DNA of 13,330 bases, from the NCBI GenBank assembly GCA_937892695.1, contig CALBJK010000150.1, positions 1 through 13,330 on the forward strand. The letters are read 5' to 3'. Below, in pieces: positions 1 to 7,911 of the stretch. This DNA comes from an uncultured Prevotella sp. (GTDB lineage: Bacteria; Bacteroidota; Bacteroidia; Bacteroidales; Bacteroidaceae). Every line of letters begins with the position of its first letter. Position 1 is the stretch's first letter. The translations under genes were made by a program, and so were the position numbers. Below the pieces are notes generated by a model. That model saw only the letters and a list, made by a program, of their open reading frames with translations. It did no database searches and was not told where the DNA came from.

Positions 1-1
1 C

Positions 2-97
2 ATAAAGGAAAAATCCGACAAACAGAACAATCCTGAAACAGCGGCACTGATGGCGGAGAGACATTTCCGGCTTCACACAGGCATCGGCAGAAAATAA
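2..97 (+). CDS. Possible 3' end of an upstream gene, unrecognised
   Basis: This frame is open from the window edge to a TAA at 95-97 and gives 31 residues, ending in HFRLHTGIGRK. The other two + frames are broken within the first 40 bases or so. The next gene's promoter starts only 14 bases after the stop, which is the spacing expected between two genes. The fragment is polar and charged with no recognisable motif, and 31 open codons are weak evidence by themselves. No function is proposed. Confidence 0.4.
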   Translation: MKEKSDKQNNPETAALMAERHFRLHTGIGRK

Positions 98-110
98 TAT
101 GGCCAATAGT

Positions 111-141
111 TTTGCCCTTTGGCGTAATTAATGTATTTTTG
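111..141 (+). promoter_or_regulatory. Bacteroidetes-type promoter for the acyl-CoA ligase operon
   Basis: A TTTG (-33 type) box at 111-114 is followed 19 bases later by TATTTTTG at 134-141, which fits the Bacteroidetes -7 consensus TAnnTTTG. Transcription would begin near 148, giving a leader of about 15 nt before the ATG at 163. This decides the start of the ligase gene: the upstream in-frame TTG at 112 lies inside the promoter and cannot be the start on this transcript. Confidence 0.7.
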
Positions 142-162
142 CATAATAAAACATCAAGTATT

Positions 163-1968
163 ATGCAAACAAGGTGTCATCTTTCCAAGCTCATCCATGA
201 ACAAGCCGTAAAATACGGCGACCGTGAAGCCCTGACCTTCAAGCCCTTCGGAGGCGAAGCATGGCAGACGGTATCGTGGAAGCATTTCTCGCTCAAGGTG
301 AAGCAGGTGAGCAACGCCATGCTCAATCTGGGCGTAAAGGTTCAGGAAAACATTGCCGTATTCTCGCAGAATTGCGTAGAATACTTATACACCGACTTCG
401 GGGCATACGGCATACGCGCCGTATCTATTCCTTTTTACGCCACAAGCAGCGAGCAACAGATACAATACATCATCAACGATGCTCAAGTGAGATTTCTCTT
501 CGTTGGCCAACAGGAACAATATGACAAGGCTCACCGAGTGTTCGCCCTGTGCCCTTCGCTAGAACGCATCATCGTATTCGACCGGTCCGTACGCATCAGC
601 ACCCACGACCCTAACGCCCTTTATTACGACGACTTTCTGGCTTTAGGGGAAAAGCTTCCACGGCAGAGTGAAGTGGAGCAGCTATGGAAAGAGGCCAACG
701 ACGACGACCTCTGCAACATTCTCTACACCAGCGGCACTACGGGCGAAAGCAAGGGCGTGATGCTCAGCTACGGACAGTACGCAGCAGCTTTAAAGGCCAA
801 CGACGAAGCCATACACGTAGACGAAAGAGACAGAGTGATAAGTTTCCTGCCATTCACACACATCTTCGAACGTGGATGGGCATATCTGGCACTCACAGAG
901 GGAGCGCATCTTATAATCAACACAAACCCTCACGACATACAGGAGTCGATGCGCCAGACACGCCCGACGTGCATGTCGTCGGTCCCGCGCTTCTGGGAAA
1001 AGGTGTATCAGGCCGTAATGGACAAAGTAGACCATTCGAGTCCGGCAAAGAAGAAACTCTTCACCACGGCTCTCGAAACCGGCCGACGGTATAACATCGA
1101 ATATCTCAGCCGAGGCAAACGCCCGCCGCTGGGTTTGGCGTTAAAGTATGCATTGGTAGACAAGACGCTGCTCAGCATAGTACGCAAACAGATAGGACTC
1201 GACCACCCAAATATATTTCCGACCGCAGGAGCTACCGTATCACCTGAAATCGAGACATTTGTCCATTCTGTCGGGATATGCATGATTGTGGGCTACGGAC
1301 TGACAGAGAGTCTGGCCACTGTCTCATGCGACCGTAAAGGTGAGCCATACACTATAGGTTCGGTAGGAAGGGTACTGAAAGAGGTCGACCTGAAAATTGG
1401 CGACAACAACGAGATACTGCTCAAGGGGTCTACCATCACTAAAGGATACTACAAGCGCGATGCCGCCAACGCCCAGGCTTTCGATTCCGACGGTTATTTT
1501 CACACCGGCGACGCAGGATACATGAAAGACGGCGAGCTGTTCCTCACCGACCGCATCAAGGACCTCTTCAAGACTTCCAACGGCAAATACATCGCTCCAC
1601 AGATGGTAGAAGCTATGTTGCTGGTCGACAAGTATATAGACCAAGTCGTTGTCGTAGCCGATGAGCACAAATTTGTATCTGCCCTTATTGTACCGGAATT
1701 CCGGCTGCTCGAAGAGTATGCCCGCGACCGCAATATAAGTTTCGCGTCACGCGAAGACCTCTGCGCTGACAAACGCATACACGACATGATGATGGAGCGT
1801 GTGGACACATTACAGCAACGTCTGGCCGGATACGAACAGATAAAAAGAATCACGCTGCTTGCCCACCACTTCTCGATGGAGTCGGGCGAGTTGACAAATA
1901 CACTGAAACTCAAGCGCCGCGTCATATACAAGAACTTCAAGGATGTGATTGAGAAAATGTACGAATAA
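163..1968 (+). CDS. Long-chain fatty acid--CoA ligase (AMP-binding, FadD-like)
   Basis: Predicted to activate long-chain fatty acids to acyl-CoA through an acyl-adenylate, at the cytoplasmic face of the membrane. The 601-residue product carries the core adenylate-forming motifs in order: the phosphate-binding loop LYTSGTTGESKG at residues 187-198, GYGLTES at 377-383, the YFHTGD motif at 445-450 with the ATP-ribose-binding Asp at 450, the hinge DRIKDLFKTSNGKYIAP after it, and a C-terminal NTLKLKRR supplying the expected lysine. Length is normal for bacterial and eukaryote-like long-chain ligases. The ATG at 163 is chosen over the in-frame TTG at 112 because of the promoter at 111-141. prfB starts 6 nt after the stop, so the two are probably co-transcribed. 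Exact chain-length preference cannot be read from the sequence. Confidence 0.92.
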   Translation: MQTRCHLSKLIHEQAVKYGDREALTFKPFGGEAWQTVSWKHFSLKVKQVSNAMLNLGVKVQENIAVFSQNCVEYLYTDFGAYGIRAVSIPFYATSSEQQIQYIINDAQVRFLFVGQQEQYDKAHRVFALCPSLERIIVFDRSVRISTHDPNALYYDDFLALGEKLPRQSEVEQLWKEANDDDLCNILYTSGTTGESKGVMLSYGQYAAALKANDEAIHVDERDRVISFLPFTHIFERGWAYLALTEGAHLIINTNPHDIQESMRQTRPTCMSSVPRFWEKVYQAVMDKVDHSSPAKKKLFTTALETGRRYNIEYLSRGKRPPLGLALKYALVDKTLLSIVRKQIGLDHPNIFPTAGATVSPEIETFVHSVGICMIVGYGLTESLATVSCDRKGEPYTIGSVGRVLKEVDLKIGDNNEILLKGSTITKGYYKRDAANAQAFDSDGYFHTGDAGYMKDGELFLTDRIKDLFKTSNGKYIAPQMVEAMLLVDKYIDQVVVVADEHKFVSALIVPEFRLLEEYARDRNISFASREDLCADKRIHDMMMERVDTLQQRLAGYEQIKRITLLAHHFSMESGELTNTLKLKRRVIYKNFKDVIEKMYE

Positions 1969-1974
1969 GACGAT

Positions 1975-3096
1975 ATGATAACAGCTGACCAACTGAAAGA
2001 CGTGCTGGAGCGCACCGACGCGCTCCACCGATATCTTAACATAGACCAGAAGAAAGTAGAATTCGAAGAAGAACAGCTACGCACCCAAGCGCCCGATTTT
2101 TGGGAAGACCCGAAGCGTGCCCAAGAACAGATGAAGAAAGTGAAGGGGATTGAAAAATGGATTAAGGGCTATGAGGAGGTGCGCAAGTATGCCGACGAAC
2201 TTCAACTGGCGTTCGACTTCTACAAGGACGACATGGTAACGGAGCAGGAAGTAGACGACGACTACGCCAAGGCCGTCAACGCAATCGAAGGTCTGGAGCT
2301 GATGAACATGCTCAGGCAGAAGGAAGACCCGATGGACTGCGTGATGAAGATAAACAGCGGTGCCGGCGGAACCGAAAGCCAGGACTGGGCACAGATGCTC
2401 ATGCGCATGTACATGCGCTGGGCCGAAGCCCACGGCCATAAGGTGACTATCAGCGACATACAGGAAGGCGACGAAGCCGGAATAAAGAGCGTAACCATGC
2501 AGATAGAAGGCGGCGACTACGCCTACGGTTTCCTGAAATCGGAGAACGGTGTCCACCGTCTGGTACGTGTCTCGCCTTTCAATGCCCAAGGCAAACGCAT
2601 GACGAGCTTCGCCAGTGTGTTTGTATCGCCGCTGGTCGATGACACCATAGAGGTTTATGTCGACCCGGCACGCGTGAGCTGGGACCTGTTCCGAAGCGGA
2701 GGCGCCGGCGGACAAAATGTCAACAAGGTGGAGACAGGTGTGCGTCTGCGCTACCAATATGTCGACCCTGATACCGGCGAAGAAGAGGAAATACTCATCG
2801 AGAACACCGAAAGCCGCAAGCAGCTTGAAAACCGGAACAACGCAATGCGGTTGCTCAAATCACAGCTCTATGACCGTGCGATGAAGAAACGTCTCGAAGC
2901 CCAGGCCAAGATTGAAGCCGGGAAGAAGAAGATAGAATGGGGAAGCCAGATAAGAAGTTATGTCTTCGACGACCGAAGAGTAAAAGACCACCGCACCGGC
3001 TATCAGACATCAGATGTCGACGCAGTGATGGACGGGAAAATCGACGGCTTCATCAAGGCTTATCTGATGGAGTTCCCCGTCAATGACGAGAACTAA
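1975..3096 (+). CDS. prfB: Peptide chain release factor 2 (RF2)
   Basis: Terminates translation at UGA and UAA codons by entering the ribosomal A site and triggering peptidyl-tRNA hydrolysis. The 373-residue product has the stop-codon-reading tripeptide SPF at residues 200-202 and the catalytic GGQ at 245-247 within RSGGAGGQNVNKVET; the glutamine is the usual PrmC methylation target. Length matches RF2, and SPF (not PxT) excludes RF1. In many bacteria prfB needs a +1 shift at a CUU-UGA-C site near codon 25. Here the corresponding place reads TAT CTT AAC (residues 20-22) and the frame is continuous from the ATG, so the autoregulatory shift seems absent. It lies 6 nt after the acyl-CoA ligase, with no promoter of its own visible. 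Confidence 0.96.
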   Translation: MITADQLKDVLERTDALHRYLNIDQKKVEFEEEQLRTQAPDFWEDPKRAQEQMKKVKGIEKWIKGYEEVRKYADELQLAFDFYKDDMVTEQEVDDDYAKAVNAIEGLELMNMLRQKEDPMDCVMKINSGAGGTESQDWAQMLMRMYMRWAEAHGHKVTISDIQEGDEAGIKSVTMQIEGGDYAYGFLKSENGVHRLVRVSPFNAQGKRMTSFASVFVSPLVDDTIEVYVDPARVSWDLFRSGGAGGQNVNKVETGVRLRYQYVDPDTGEEEEILIENTESRKQLENRNNAMRLLKSQLYDRAMKKRLEAQAKIEAGKKKIEWGSQIRSYVFDDRRVKDHRTGYQTSDVDAVMDGKIDGFIKAYLMEFPVNDEN

Positions 3097-3132
3097 TACG
3101 AATCATACTACTATCGGAACAATAAAACAGAA

Positions 3133-3276
3133 ATGACTATGAGCAGAAACAGTAAAATTAACCGTGAACGCCGTCAGGCGGAGCAGGAACGCCAAGGGAA
3201 GAAAGTGATAGAATGGATATTCTGGGGACTCATACTTCTCGGAATCGCATGCGCAGTTTATTTTTCAATATCCTGA
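3133..3276 (+). CDS. Small single-pass membrane protein, 47 aa, unknown function
   Basis: An ATG at 3133 opens a 47-codon frame ending in TGA at 3274-3276; a second in-frame ATG at 3139 would give 45 residues. The N-terminal half is highly charged (RNSKINRERRQAEQERQGKK). The C-terminal half, from about residue 25, is one hydrophobic helix (WIFWGLILLGIACAVYF). This is a positive-inside, tail-anchored arrangement that would leave the basic part in the cytoplasm. It starts 36 nt after prfB and ends 1 nt before the CYTH gene, the tight packing expected of a real operon member. No family is recognised. The amphipathic layout and spacing support coding; only the function is open. Confidence 0.65.
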   Translation: MTMSRNSKINRERRQAEQERQGKKVIEWIFWGLILLGIACAVYFSIS

Positions 3277-3277
3277 C

Positions 3278-3778
3278 ATGAGCGGACTCGAAATAGAACG
3301 CAAGTTTCTCGTAAAGAAAGGCGGCGCATACAGAGCCGCCGCCTTTTCTTCAAGCCACATACGTCAGGGCTACATGCCGTGCGAATCGGCCACGGTGAGG
3401 GTGCGCATACGAGACGACCGCGCCTATCTTACTATTAAGGGACACTCTGACGCGGCTGGCGTAAGCCGGTACGAATTTGAAAAAGAGATAACCCCGGACG
3501 AAGCCGAAGAGCTTCTCAAACTGTGCCGTGGCGGAATGATTGACAAGCGCCGCTACCTTGTACGCAGCGGCGACCACACGTTCGAGGTCGACGAGTTCTA
3601 CGGCGACAACGAAGGACTGGTGATGGCAGAAGTAGAGCTGGAGAGCGAAGACGAACCGTTCGTAAAGCCCGACTTCATCGGCATGGAGGTTACGGGCGAC
3701 CGACGCTTCTACAATTCACATCTGCTCACAGAGCCTTTTTCTGTCTGGCGCGATACCATACCGTCAGAGTACCGATGA
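3278..3778 (+). CDS. CYTH-domain protein (triphosphate tunnel metalloenzyme)
   Basis: A 166-residue single-domain member of the CYTH superfamily, whose eight-stranded beta-barrel tunnel binds triphosphates with divalent metal. The signature ExExK is present at the N terminus as EIERK (Glu5, Glu7, Lys9). Alternating charged strands expected to line the tunnel follow: TVRVRIR, YEFEKEI, DKRRYLV, FEVDEF and AEVELESE. The length fits the small bacterial group, some of which are inorganic triphosphatases; a thiamine-triphosphatase or adenylate-cyclase activity cannot be excluded from sequence. The gene starts 1 nt after the small membrane-protein gene. Its last 53 nt overlap, antisense, the 3' end of the VanZ-like gene. 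Confidence 0.88.
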   Translation: MSGLEIERKFLVKKGGAYRAAAFSSSHIRQGYMPCESATVRVRIRDDRAYLTIKGHSDAAGVSRYEFEKEITPDEAEELLKLCRGGMIDKRRYLVRSGDHTFEVDEFYGDNEGLVMAEVELESEDEPFVKPDFIGMEVTGDRRFYNSHLLTEPFSVWRDTIPSEYR

Positions 3779-4130
3779 GAGCACCAATGGTCGCGCCGGT
3801 ACTGTTGGCCGCGAAGTCGAGCCAGTCGCCGCTACGACGTCCTCCCGTACAGGTGGCCTGAAGTATTTCTATCAGACCACTCATCATTATTGGAGCAAGC
3901 CAGGCAAAAAGAAACAGCTTGAGCTTGCTTATTTTTTTATGTTTTCTAAGATATTCCATCCATATCGTGGCACAAGTTCCGCCGTACATTACAATGTGAG
4001 TCCACTTGTCGATGAACGCTACGTTGTCTAGCGGTGTACTCGGAATGTTAGCAAAACAAAGCACCCAGATACATGCAAGATAAAGGCACGACACGGGATA
4101 GGAAACGATCAAATGTTTTATGAATTTCAT
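3726..4130 (-). CDS. VanZ-like family membrane protein
   Basis: A 134-residue integral membrane protein with about four hydrophobic segments. It carries the conserved polar pattern of the VanZ-like family: DKWTH with Asp41, Lys42 and His45, then GLIEILQ with Glu88 and Gln91, then RRSGDWLDFAANSTGATIGALIG with Arg98/99, Asp102, Asp105 and Asn109 before the last helix. VanZ itself gives low-level teicoplanin resistance, but most chromosomal homologues like this one have no known role, and nothing nearby suggests glycopeptide resistance. The gene converges on, and overlaps by 53 nt, the CYTH gene. It is transcribed away from the symporter gene from a divergent promoter region. Confidence 0.85.
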   Translation of the reverse strand: MKFIKHLIVSYPVSCLYLACIWVLCFANIPSTPLDNVAFIDKWTHIVMYGGTCATIWMEYLRKHKKISKLKLFLFAWLAPIMMSGLIEILQATCTGGRRSGDWLDFAANSTGATIGALIGTLTVWYRARQKKAL

Positions 4131-4150
4131 TTTTCCTTTTTATTCTGGTG

Positions 4151-4158
4151 CAAAAGTA
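4151..4158 (-). promoter_or_regulatory. -7 box for the VanZ-like gene
   Basis: CAAAAGTA here reads TACTTTTG on the - strand, a match to the Bacteroidetes TAnnTTTG box. Transcription would start about 14 nt before the ATG at 4130. No convincing -33 box is seen. Only 12 bases separate it from the opposing box of the symporter. Confidence 0.5.
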
Positions 4159-4170
4159 GATAAAAATTTA

Positions 4171-4178
4171 TATTTTTG
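4171..4178 (+). promoter_or_regulatory. -7 box for the symporter gene
   Basis: TATTTTTG matches TAnnTTTG. The predicted transcript would start near 4185, about 18 nt before the ATG at 4203. The box also shows that an in-frame TTG at 4176, inside it, is not the start codon. No clear TTTG-type -33 element lies at the usual distance, and the surrounding DNA is AT-rich. Confidence 0.55.
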
Positions 4179-4202
4179 CAGTGTTTTAATAAAGTTTTTA
4201 TT

Positions 4203-5561
4203 ATGCCAGAATCAAGAGCCAACTTCGGAAGCAAGATAGGAATTGTGCTTGCCACTGCAGGTTCTGCAGTCGGTCTGGGCAATGTATGGCGTTTCCCATA
4301 CATGGCAGGCGAGCACGGAGGTGCCGCCTTCATCATCATTTATTTAGGGTGCGTACTGCTGTTAGGTATACCGTGCATGGTCAGCGAGTTTGTCATCGGA
4401 AGGCGCGGAGCCGCCAATACTGCCCGAGCCTACAGTCGCATGAGTAACGGCTCGGCATGGAAATATGTAGGTTTCATGGGGGTGCTTACGGGTTTTCTCA
4501 TCACCGGATATTACGCCGTTGTGTCGGGATGGTGTCTGCAATACATTTTCGCTTCTGCTATAGGACACCTCAATGGCAGTCCAGACTATGTGCGCTCCTA
4601 TTTCAACGATTTCTCCACTTCACCCTTCCGGCCTATATTCTGGACTGTGGCAATAATGACAATAACAGGACTAATCATCGTGCGCGGAGTACGCGGAGGA
4701 ATAGAGAAGGCTTCAAAACTGTTCATGCCTACCCTTTTCATATTGCTTCTGATTGTCGTCACCGCTTCGTGTCTGCTCCCAGGCGCATGGAAAGGAGTGA
4801 GTTTCCTGCTCAGTCCGGACTTCTCTAAAGTAGACGGCAGTCTGCTGCTCGGCGCACTCGGGCAGTCGTTCTACTCGCTTAGCATCGGCATGGGCTGCAT
4901 CTGCACTTATGCCTCTTACTTCAACCGGCACACCGACCTGCTCGGTTCGGCGGTACAGATATCTCTTATCGATTCGTTTGTGGCTATTCTTGCAGGACTG
5001 ATGATATTCCCCGCCGCGTTCTCTGTAGGGATAAGCCCGGACAGCGGGCCTTCGCTCATCTTCATAACCTTGCCCAATGTTTTCTCCCAAGCCTTCGCAT
5101 CTATGCCATTCATCGGTTCGGCAATTGCCGTCATGTTCTATGCTCTTCTGGCTCTGGCAGCACTTACTTCGCTCATCTCGCTGCACGAAGTGAGCACGGC
5201 TTTCTTATCTGAAGAATTCAACATGTCGCGCAAACGTGCCGCAATGCTCGTCACAGTATCGTGTTGCGTCATAGGAGTTTTCTGCTCGTTGTCTCTCGGC
5301 GACCGCAGCTGGCTGACTATTTGTGGAAAACCGCTGTTCGACATATTCGACTTTGTGACAGGCCAGATATTCCTCCCAATCGGCGGACTGCTCACATGCA
5401 TCTTCCTCGGATGGTTCGTACCGAAACATATAGTGAAAGAAGAATTCACAAATTCAGGGACCATCCATCGCCGTCTTTTTTCGACTTATCTTTTCGCCGT
5501 GCGTTTCGTATGCCCTATACTGATTATTCTGATAGTCCTCAACCAGTTCGGAATAGTATAA
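4203..5561 (+). CDS. Sodium-dependent neurotransmitter:sodium symporter (SNF/NSS family) transporter
   Basis: Predicted inner-membrane Na+-coupled amino acid (or related amine) transporter of the LeuT/MhsT/TnaT family. The 452-residue length and hydrophobic profile fit the 11-12 helix bacterial members. The unwound first helix is clear: GSAVGLGNVWRFP, with Gly20, Ala22, Val23, Asn27 and Arg30, residues that in LeuT form the two sodium sites and the extracellular gate. The sixth-helix signature reads SFYSLSIGMG, with Ser225 in place of the sodium-ligating Thr of LeuT, a conservative change. The ATG at 4203 is chosen because the promoter box lies at 4171-4178. Substrate is not predictable; Trp, branched-chain or other hydrophobic amino acids are typical for the family. 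Confidence 0.93.
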   Translation: MPESRANFGSKIGIVLATAGSAVGLGNVWRFPYMAGEHGGAAFIIIYLGCVLLLGIPCMVSEFVIGRRGAANTARAYSRMSNGSAWKYVGFMGVLTGFLITGYYAVVSGWCLQYIFASAIGHLNGSPDYVRSYFNDFSTSPFRPIFWTVAIMTITGLIIVRGVRGGIEKASKLFMPTLFILLLIVVTASCLLPGAWKGVSFLLSPDFSKVDGSLLLGALGQSFYSLSIGMGCICTYASYFNRHTDLLGSAVQISLIDSFVAILAGLMIFPAAFSVGISPDSGPSLIFITLPNVFSQAFASMPFIGSAIAVMFYALLALAALTSLISLHEVSTAFLSEEFNMSRKRAAMLVTVSCCVIGVFCSLSLGDRSWLTICGKPLFDIFDFVTGQIFLPIGGLLTCIFLGWFVPKHIVKEEFTNSGTIHRRLFSTYLFAVRFVCPILIILIVLNQFGIV

Positions 5562-5630
5562 TGAGTGATTTTAGAATTTCGCCATAAAGTACATGTTCAA
5601 AGCTGACGCAAAGCATACAACCATAAACCT

Positions 5631-6548
5631 ATGAAAGAAATATTCTATTTTCCTAAATCCGACCGAAAAGTCATATTCGCATTGTTGTGCATCGCGGCGG
5701 CAGCAATGTTACTCATCTATGGCCTCGGCGAAAACGGACATTCACCGCAGCCGCCAGCTCCAGACTCTTCGGCTATTGCAGGATCATCCGTCCATAACAA
5801 CACTTACACAAGAAAACGACAGACACAAAACATTGTATATAACGAGGGACTACCCCAGTACGAATTGTTTTATTTCGACCCAAACACAGCCGACAGCACA
5901 GCCCTTCTCAGGCTGGGACTGAATCCGTGGCAGGTAAAGAACATATACCGTTACCGGGCGCGCGGCGGAGTTTACCGCAAACCATCCGACTTTGCACGGC
6001 TCTACGGTCTGACAGCCAAGCAATACCGCAAGCTCGAACCCTACATACAAATCTCCGACGACTATCGTCCGGCATCCGAACTTGTAGAGAATGCCATGTC
6101 AAGACCGTCTGACCAAGAGCGGCACAACCACAAAACCGACTACCCCAAAAAGCTGAAACCTGGCGAACGAGTCCAGCTTAGCATTGCCGACACTTCGGCC
6201 TTTAAGCGTGTGCCTGGCATAGGTAGCTACTTCGCCCGCCGCATTGTCGAGTACGGACAATGGCTCGGAGGGTATCACGACGTGGCGCAACTGATGGAGA
6301 TTGAGGATTTTCCAGAAGAAGCACTCGACTATTTCGAGACCGGGACAACCAACCTGCGCCGATTGAACATCAACCGGCTCAGCATCACTGCCATGCGCCG
6401 CCATCCTTACATCACATTCTTCCAAGCCAGAGCCATAGCCGACTATCGTAGGCTTAAAGGCAGGATAAGCAGCATCGACGAACTGAAACTATTAAAGGAA
6501 TTCAAGCCTTCTGATATTGAAAGGTTGCGTCCATATCTTGAATATTAA
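5631..6548 (+). CDS. Membrane-anchored helix-hairpin-helix (ComEA-like) protein
   Basis: The 305-residue product has a short cytoplasmic N terminus, one transmembrane helix at about residues 14-31, a Pro/Ser/Thr-rich linker to about 70, then three helix-hairpin-helix units at about 82-138, 183-236 and 244-303. The middle one has the classic hairpin VPGIGSYFARRIVEY. Such repeats bind DNA backbone without sequence specificity. ComEA uses two of them to bind incoming DNA in natural transformation, so a DNA-binding role outside the inner membrane is plausible, but the three-unit form common in Bacteroidetes has not been tied to competence that I know of. It stands alone: 69 nt after the symporter and 109 nt before the next gene, with no other competence gene in view. 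Confidence 0.85.
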   Translation: MKEIFYFPKSDRKVIFALLCIAAAAMLLIYGLGENGHSPQPPAPDSSAIAGSSVHNNTYTRKRQTQNIVYNEGLPQYELFYFDPNTADSTALLRLGLNPWQVKNIYRYRARGGVYRKPSDFARLYGLTAKQYRKLEPYIQISDDYRPASELVENAMSRPSDQERHNHKTDYPKKLKPGERVQLSIADTSAFKRVPGIGSYFARRIVEYGQWLGGYHDVAQLMEIEDFPEEALDYFETGTTNLRRLNINRLSITAMRRHPYITFFQARAIADYRRLKGRISSIDELKLLKEFKPSDIERLRPYLEY

Positions 6549-6602
6549 GACGAAGTAGACTATTTTAAGAATACACCGACCGAGCATAAACCATATTTTT
6601 AC

Positions 6603-6610
6603 TAACTTTG
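6603..6610 (+). promoter_or_regulatory. -7 box for the trans-sulfuration enzyme gene
   Basis: TAACTTTG matches TAnnTTTG and would start a transcript near 6617, about 40 nt before the ATG at 6658. A -33 box is not evident. The next gene follows after 72 nt without its own clear promoter, so this probably serves both PLP enzymes. Confidence 0.5.
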
Positions 6611-6657
6611 CAGCAATAAACAAGTCTGAAAGAAAGAGACTGAGCTAAACATAATAA

Positions 6658-7839
6658 ATGACAATGAAGAAACAGACACTGGCCATCGACACTCCGTTTC
6701 AGAGGGGCGATGCCTACAATTCGCTTAGTATGCCTGTATACCACACTGCGGCATACGAGTTTGACAACGCCAAAGATATGGCCGACGCCTTCTGCGGCCG
6801 TATCGACGCACCCGACTACTCTCGTGTGGAAAACCCGACAGTAGACTTTCTCGAACATAAAGTGAAGCTGATCACAGGAGCGCAACGTGTCACCGCTCTC
6901 AGCTCTGGAATGGCTGCAATCAGCAATGCCATACTCTCAGTAGCCGAAGCCGGACTGAACATAGTGTCGTCCCACCACATGTTCGGCAACACCTACGCAC
7001 TGCTGACAAGCACTCTTCAGCGCCTCGGAGTGAAGGCACGGCTGTGCGACCTGACTGACATCAATGCCGTCCGTGCCGCTGTCAACGAAAAGACATGCTG
7101 CATATTTCTGGAGATTATCACCAACCCGCAACTCGAAGTGGCCGACCTTCGAGCCTTGGCCGACATAGCCCACGAGCACAACATACCGCTCATAGCCGAC
7201 ACTACGGTGATTCCATTCACCGAATTCTGCTCTCACGACCTCGGAGTAGACATCGAAGTGGTGTCTAGCACCAAGTATCTCTCGGGCGGAGCCACTACCA
7301 TCGGCGGACTCGTGATAGACTACGGAGGCTTCCCGGAGTTCTCACGCAGACTGCACGACGAGATGCTTTTCAATCTCGGCGCCTACATGACACCCCACGT
7401 GGCCTACATGCAGACCATCGGACTGGAGAACCTTAACGCCCGTTACTCCCTCGAAGCAGCCAACACCATAGCTCTGGCTCGCCGTCTGCGCACACTGAAA
7501 AACATAGTCAGCGTCAACTATGTAGGACTCGAAGACCATCCGTTCCACGACATAGCCCGCCGTCAGTTCGGGCCGACAGCAGGTGCGATGATGACCATCG
7601 ACCTGAAGGACAAACAGTCATGCTACGACTTCATCAACCGATTGAAACTGGTGCGCCGCGCTACAAACCTGTTCGACAACAAGACTCTCGCCATACATCC
7701 GGCCAGCACAATCTTCGGACTGTTCAACGACGAGCAGCGTCGTGCAATGGACGTACTCGACACTACGGTCCGCATTTCGGTAGGTCTGGAGGATGTCGAC
7801 GACATATTCGAAGACATAAAACAGGCATTGAACGAATAA
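6658..7839 (+). CDS. Trans-sulfuration family PLP enzyme (cystathionine gamma-synthase / gamma-lyase type)
   Basis: A 393-residue fold-type I PLP enzyme of the Cys/Met metabolism family. Visible motifs are YSRVENPT (Tyr54 and Arg56 for the PLP phosphate), the GMAAI loop near 84-88, the Asp181 that should hold the pyridine nitrogen, and the Schiff-base lysine Lys206 in SSTKYLSGG. It departs from the usual pattern in three places: MFGNTY gives Phe109 where many members have Tyr, DTT replaces the common DNT after Asp181, and Gly211 replaces the usual His/Gln five residues after the lysine. The subclass is therefore open: cystathionine gamma-synthase, O-acylhomoserine sulfhydrylase and methionine gamma-lyase all remain possible. 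The C-S lyase immediately downstream favours a joint role in methionine or cysteine metabolism. ATGs at 6658 and 6664 are both usable. Confidence 0.85.
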   Translation: MTMKKQTLAIDTPFQRGDAYNSLSMPVYHTAAYEFDNAKDMADAFCGRIDAPDYSRVENPTVDFLEHKVKLITGAQRVTALSSGMAAISNAILSVAEAGLNIVSSHHMFGNTYALLTSTLQRLGVKARLCDLTDINAVRAAVNEKTCCIFLEIITNPQLEVADLRALADIAHEHNIPLIADTTVIPFTEFCSHDLGVDIEVVSSTKYLSGGATTIGGLVIDYGGFPEFSRRLHDEMLFNLGAYMTPHVAYMQTIGLENLNARYSLEAANTIALARRLRTLKNIVSVNYVGLEDHPFHDIARRQFGPTAGAMMTIDLKDKQSCYDFINRLKLVRRATNLFDNKTLAIHPASTIFGLFNDEQRRAMDVLDTTVRISVGLEDVDDIFEDIKQALNE

Positions 7840-7911
7840 CAGGGACAACACATTAAGGGAAGAAACGGCAAACAAGAATGCCGGATCACCCCTATAACAC
7901 GATTCAGAACA

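Noticed and set aside
112..162. Upstream TTG start extending the acyl-CoA ligase by 17 residues
   Set aside because: The TTG lies within a well-matched promoter whose start point is near 148, and the extra residues do not resemble the family's N terminus.
3726..4130. Glycopeptide resistance determinant
   Set aside because: Only the VanZ-like fold is present; no van ligase, dehydrogenase, dipeptidase or two-component genes are nearby.
4176..4202. TTG start extending the symporter by 9 residues
   Set aside because: The codon is inside the -7 box; starting at 4203 places the sodium-site residues at the same numbers as in LeuT.
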